This document shows positions 7,870-9,107 of a stretch of 9,107 bases of DNA, piece after piece; positions within the stretch are counted from its first letter, which is position 1; every line of letters starts with the position of its first letter. The notes beneath the pieces were generated by a model. It made no database searches. It worked only from the letters and a program-made list of their open reading frames with translations, and was not told where the DNA came from. Source of the DNA: Nocardioides sp. (GTDB lineage Bacteria > Actinomycetota > Actinomycetes > Propionibacteriales > Nocardioidaceae); assembly GCA_029264225.1 (NCBI GenBank), contig JARICB010000327.1:1-9107 (forward strand), in the 5' to 3' direction. The position numbers and the translations under genes were made by a program.

Positions 7870-7898
7870 AATCTAGCCGCACGGGTCAGCCCCGTCAC
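7870..7898 (-). promoter_or_regulatory. fasR promoter with predicted leaderless start
   Basis: On the minus strand GTGACG (7898-7893, four of six of TTGACA) and TAGATT (7875-7870, four of six of TATAAT) are 17 bases apart. Six bases after the -10 box comes the fasR GTG (7863). Transcription would start on the initiation codon, matching the weak ribosome binding site. Leaderless mRNAs are common in actinobacteria. Confidence 0.5.
7881..7895. repeat. Inverted repeat in the fasR promoter spacer
   Basis: ACGGG (7881-7885) and CCCGT (7891-7895) are perfect 5-bp arms around TCAGC. The repeat lies between and partly over the predicted -35 box of fasR, a position suited to an operator. It shares CGGGTCAG with the fabD leader dyad. 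Confidence 0.35.
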
Positions 7899-7967
7899 CA
7901 GCCCGGGTGTCCGGAGGTAACAAATCGGGGCCGACCGATCGACAGTTGCGAGTTGGCCTGCGCGGTG

Positions 7968-7983
7968 GAACCAGGTCTGGTTC
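7968..7983. promoter_or_regulatory. Operator-like palindrome upstream of the hydrolase gene
   Basis: GAACCAG (7968-7974) and CTGGTTC (7977-7983) are perfect 7-bp inverted repeats around GT. A third GGAACC copy follows at 7990-7995. The two-base centre is too short for a stable RNA loop, so a DNA-binding site is more likely. It lies 32 bases before the hydrolase GTG and 104 bases before fasR. No convincing core promoter for the hydrolase was recognised in this gap. Confidence 0.5.
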
Positions 7984-8004
7984 AATCGCGGAACCCACGC
8001 CTCC

Positions 8005-8010
8005 AGGAGG
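8005..8010 (+). promoter_or_regulatory. Ribosome binding site setting the hydrolase start
   Basis: AGGAGG lies five bases before the GTG at 8016. It rules out the longer in-frame reading from 7953, which would add 21 residues running through the operator-like dyad. Confidence 0.8.
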
Positions 8011-8015
8011 AACTT

Positions 8016-8993
8016 GTGAGCGCCAACATCCGCGAACTCCATTTCGTGGAGATCCACGGGCACCGTCGCGCGTTCGTCAAGACCGGTGCCGGGCCGGTCG
8101 TCCTGCTGTTGCACGGACTCGGGTGCGACCACACCACCTGGGAGCCGGTGATCGAATCCCTGGCCAAGCGTTACACCGTCATCGCTCCCGATCTGCTGGG
8201 GCACGGCTCCTCGGCCAAGCCGCGGGCCGACTACAGCGTCGGTGGCTACGCCAACGGGATGCGTGACCTGTTGACCGTGCTGGGGATCGAGACCGTCACC
8301 GTGATCGGCCACAGCTTCGGGGGTGGCGTCGCCATGCAGTTCGCCTACCAGTTCCCCGAGCGCACCGAACGGTTGGTGCTGGTCTCCTCCGGAGGGCTGG
8401 GCCCCGAGGTCACGCCCGCTCTCCGCGCCATCACCACCCCCGGTTTCCACCAGGTCATGGGGCTGCTCACACTGCCCGGCATCCGGCACGTCGGCACGGC
8501 GGGGATGCGAGCGCTGGCCAGGACCGGCAACCGGTCGCTACGTGACCTGACCGAGGCCGCTGACGTCTACGACTCGTTCAAGGACTCCCAGACCCGGGTA
8601 GCGATCAGGCACGTAGCTCGGGCCGTGGTCGATTGGAAGGGGCAGATCGTGACGATGTCGGATCGGGCCTACCTGACGGCCGGGATGGCTGTCTGCGTGG
8701 TGTGGGGACGCAACGACATGGTGATTCCGGTGCGGCATGCCAACAATGCGGCCACGCTGGCTCCCACCGCCCGGGTCGAGGTGATCCCCAACGCCGGACA
8801 CTTCCCGCACAAGGATCACCCCGAGCGGTTCGTCAAGATCGTCAACGAGTTCATCCGCACGAGCGAGCCCGCCACCTATCACCGTGAGCAGTGGCGTGAC
8901 CTTCTCGACTCCGGCCGCCAGGTGATCCCGCTTCAGGCCGAAGCAGGTCACACCCCGCCGGTGCCGGTGCATGCGCTCGACACCGGCGCCTGA
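8016..8993 (+). CDS. Alpha/beta-fold hydrolase, Rv2715-like
   Basis: This encodes 325 residues. The alpha/beta hydrolase triad is complete: S100 in the nucleophile elbow IGHSFGGG, D234 in VVWGRNDMVIP and H262 in NAGHFPHKDHPERF; the oxyanion motif LLHGLG is at 31-36. The segments GHGSSAKPRADYSVGGYANG (72-91) and AVVDWKGQIVTMSDRAYLT resemble M. tuberculosis Rv2715, an uncharacterised hydrolase. The substrate is unknown: ester, thioester, lactone and dehalogenase/epoxide activities share this fold. Residues after about 285 form a polar tail rich in Pro/His/Arg with no motif. No signal peptide is visible, so it is probably cytoplasmic. The gene is divergent from fasR, with an operator-like dyad in the shared gap, and converges on aceE with two bases between stop codons. 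It is the only plus-strand gene inside an otherwise minus-strand acetyl-CoA/FAS II block, suggesting insertion into a conserved neighbourhood. Confidence 0.9.
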   Translation: MSANIRELHFVEIHGHRRAFVKTGAGPVVLLLHGLGCDHTTWEPVIESLAKRYTVIAPDLLGHGSSAKPRADYSVGGYANGMRDLLTVLGIETVTVIGHSFGGGVAMQFAYQFPERTERLVLVSSGGLGPEVTPALRAITTPGFHQVMGLLTLPGIRHVGTAGMRALARTGNRSLRDLTEAADVYDSFKDSQTRVAIRHVARAVVDWKGQIVTMSDRAYLTAGMAVCVVWGRNDMVIPVRHANNAATLAPTARVEVIPNAGHFPHKDHPERFVKIVNEFIRTSEPATYHREQWRDLLDSGRQVIPLQAEAGHTPPVPVHALDTGA

Positions 8994-9005
8994 CCTCAGG
9001 CGTCG
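8984..9005. terminator. Hairpin spanning both stop codons of the hydrolase and aceE
   Basis: CGCCTGA (8987-8993) and TCAGGCG (8996-9002) are perfect inverted repeats with CC between. Outer pairs 8984-8986/9003-9005 extend the stem with one G-T. With the innermost A-T pair open, it is a nine-pair stem with a four-base loop. The stop codons TGA (8991-8993, plus) and TGA (8998-8996, minus) are in opposite arms, so one element can end both transcripts. Confidence 0.6.
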
Positions 9006-9107
9006 CCGCCCTCCTGGGCCACACCGGCGACCGCGGTCGGGTCGTCGATGCGGTAGGTCTCGAAGGCCTCCAGGACGGTCTCTGGCTTGACCTCGCCTGC
9101 GTCGGCC
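8996..9107 (-). CDS. aceE: Pyruvate dehydrogenase E1 component, C-terminal end only
   Basis: Only the last 36 codons are inside the window; the gene continues off the right edge. The reading is ADAGEVKPETVLEAFETYRI followed by DDPTAVAGVAQEGGDA and a TGA stop. The pattern of a short acidic helix, then Y-x-I-D, then a Pro/Ala/Gly tail resembles the end of homodimeric AceE, where E. coli has AIAKFNIDADKVNP. aceE is the known neighbour of the fasR/fabD block in Streptomyces and Mycobacterium, which carries much of the weight. It oxidatively decarboxylates pyruvate with thiamine diphosphate to feed acetyl-CoA formation. The thiamine-binding and catalytic parts lie outside the window, so the enzyme cannot be verified here. 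Confidence 0.7.
   Translation of the reverse strand, partial: ADAGEVKPETVLEAFETYRIDDPTAVAGVAQEGGDA

Noticed and set aside
6811..7920. 369-codon plus-strand open frame opposite fasR
   Set aside because: It has composition typical of antisense reading in GC-rich DNA and no family resemblance, whereas the minus strand has the PucR-type helix-turn-helix.

Overview
The window is GC-rich actinobacterial chromosome, roughly two-thirds G+C by eye, with many GTG starts and terminators that lack U-tracts. Its core is the type II fatty-acid synthase (FAS II) locus. The gene set aceE - fasR - fabD - fabH - acpP - fabF - accD6-like - DUF3145 combines features of the Streptomyces fab locus (fabH in the cluster, DUF3145 at the end) and the mycobacterial one (an AccD6-type carboxyltransferase directly after the ketosynthase). 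A non-mycobacterial actinomycete such as one of the Nocardioides-like Propionibacteriales fits best, but the genus is inferred from memory of gene order, not demonstrated.

Layout. 2-580 (+) is the 3' part of a TPR-like helical repeat protein. 752-1279 (+) is a DUF3145 protein. It converges on the fab operon, and a 9-bp hairpin (1296-1318) lies between the two stop codons. On the minus strand, read right to left, come fasR (7863-6667), fabD (6586-5402), fabH (5402-4386), acpP (4318-4073), fabF (3994-2756) and the acyl-CoA carboxylase beta subunit (2756-1320). fabD/fabH and fabF/accD each overlap by one base in TGATG. acpP is flanked by gaps, and a strong hairpin sits between acpP and fabF. To the right, 8016-8993 (+) is an alpha/beta hydrolase divergent from fasR. 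It meets the last codons of aceE (minus, 9107-8996) tail to tail, with two bases between the stop codons.

How the genes work together. The carboxyltransferase makes malonyl-CoA with a biotinylated partner encoded elsewhere. FabD moves malonyl to AcpP. FabH condenses a CoA primer with malonyl-ACP, and FabF elongates. FasR, a PucR-type regulator, is expected to activate the operon. AceE next door makes acetyl-CoA, so the neighbourhood runs from pyruvate to acyl-ACP.

Main points for a second look. (1) FabD is 394 residues instead of about 310. The extra C-terminus aligns without gaps in its core to a biotin-carboxyl-carrier (BCCP) domain, but the biotinyl lysine is replaced by arginine (R355), giving a malonyltransferase fused to a carrier-like domain that cannot be biotinylated. 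(2) The hydrolase/fasR intergenic region holds a perfect 7+7 dyad with GAACC half-sites that recur in the fabD leader. (3) fasR has a promoter positioned for a leaderless GTG start, with an inverted repeat in its spacer. No RNA genes, insertion sequences, CRISPR arrays or phage genes were seen, and no gap exceeds 300 bases.
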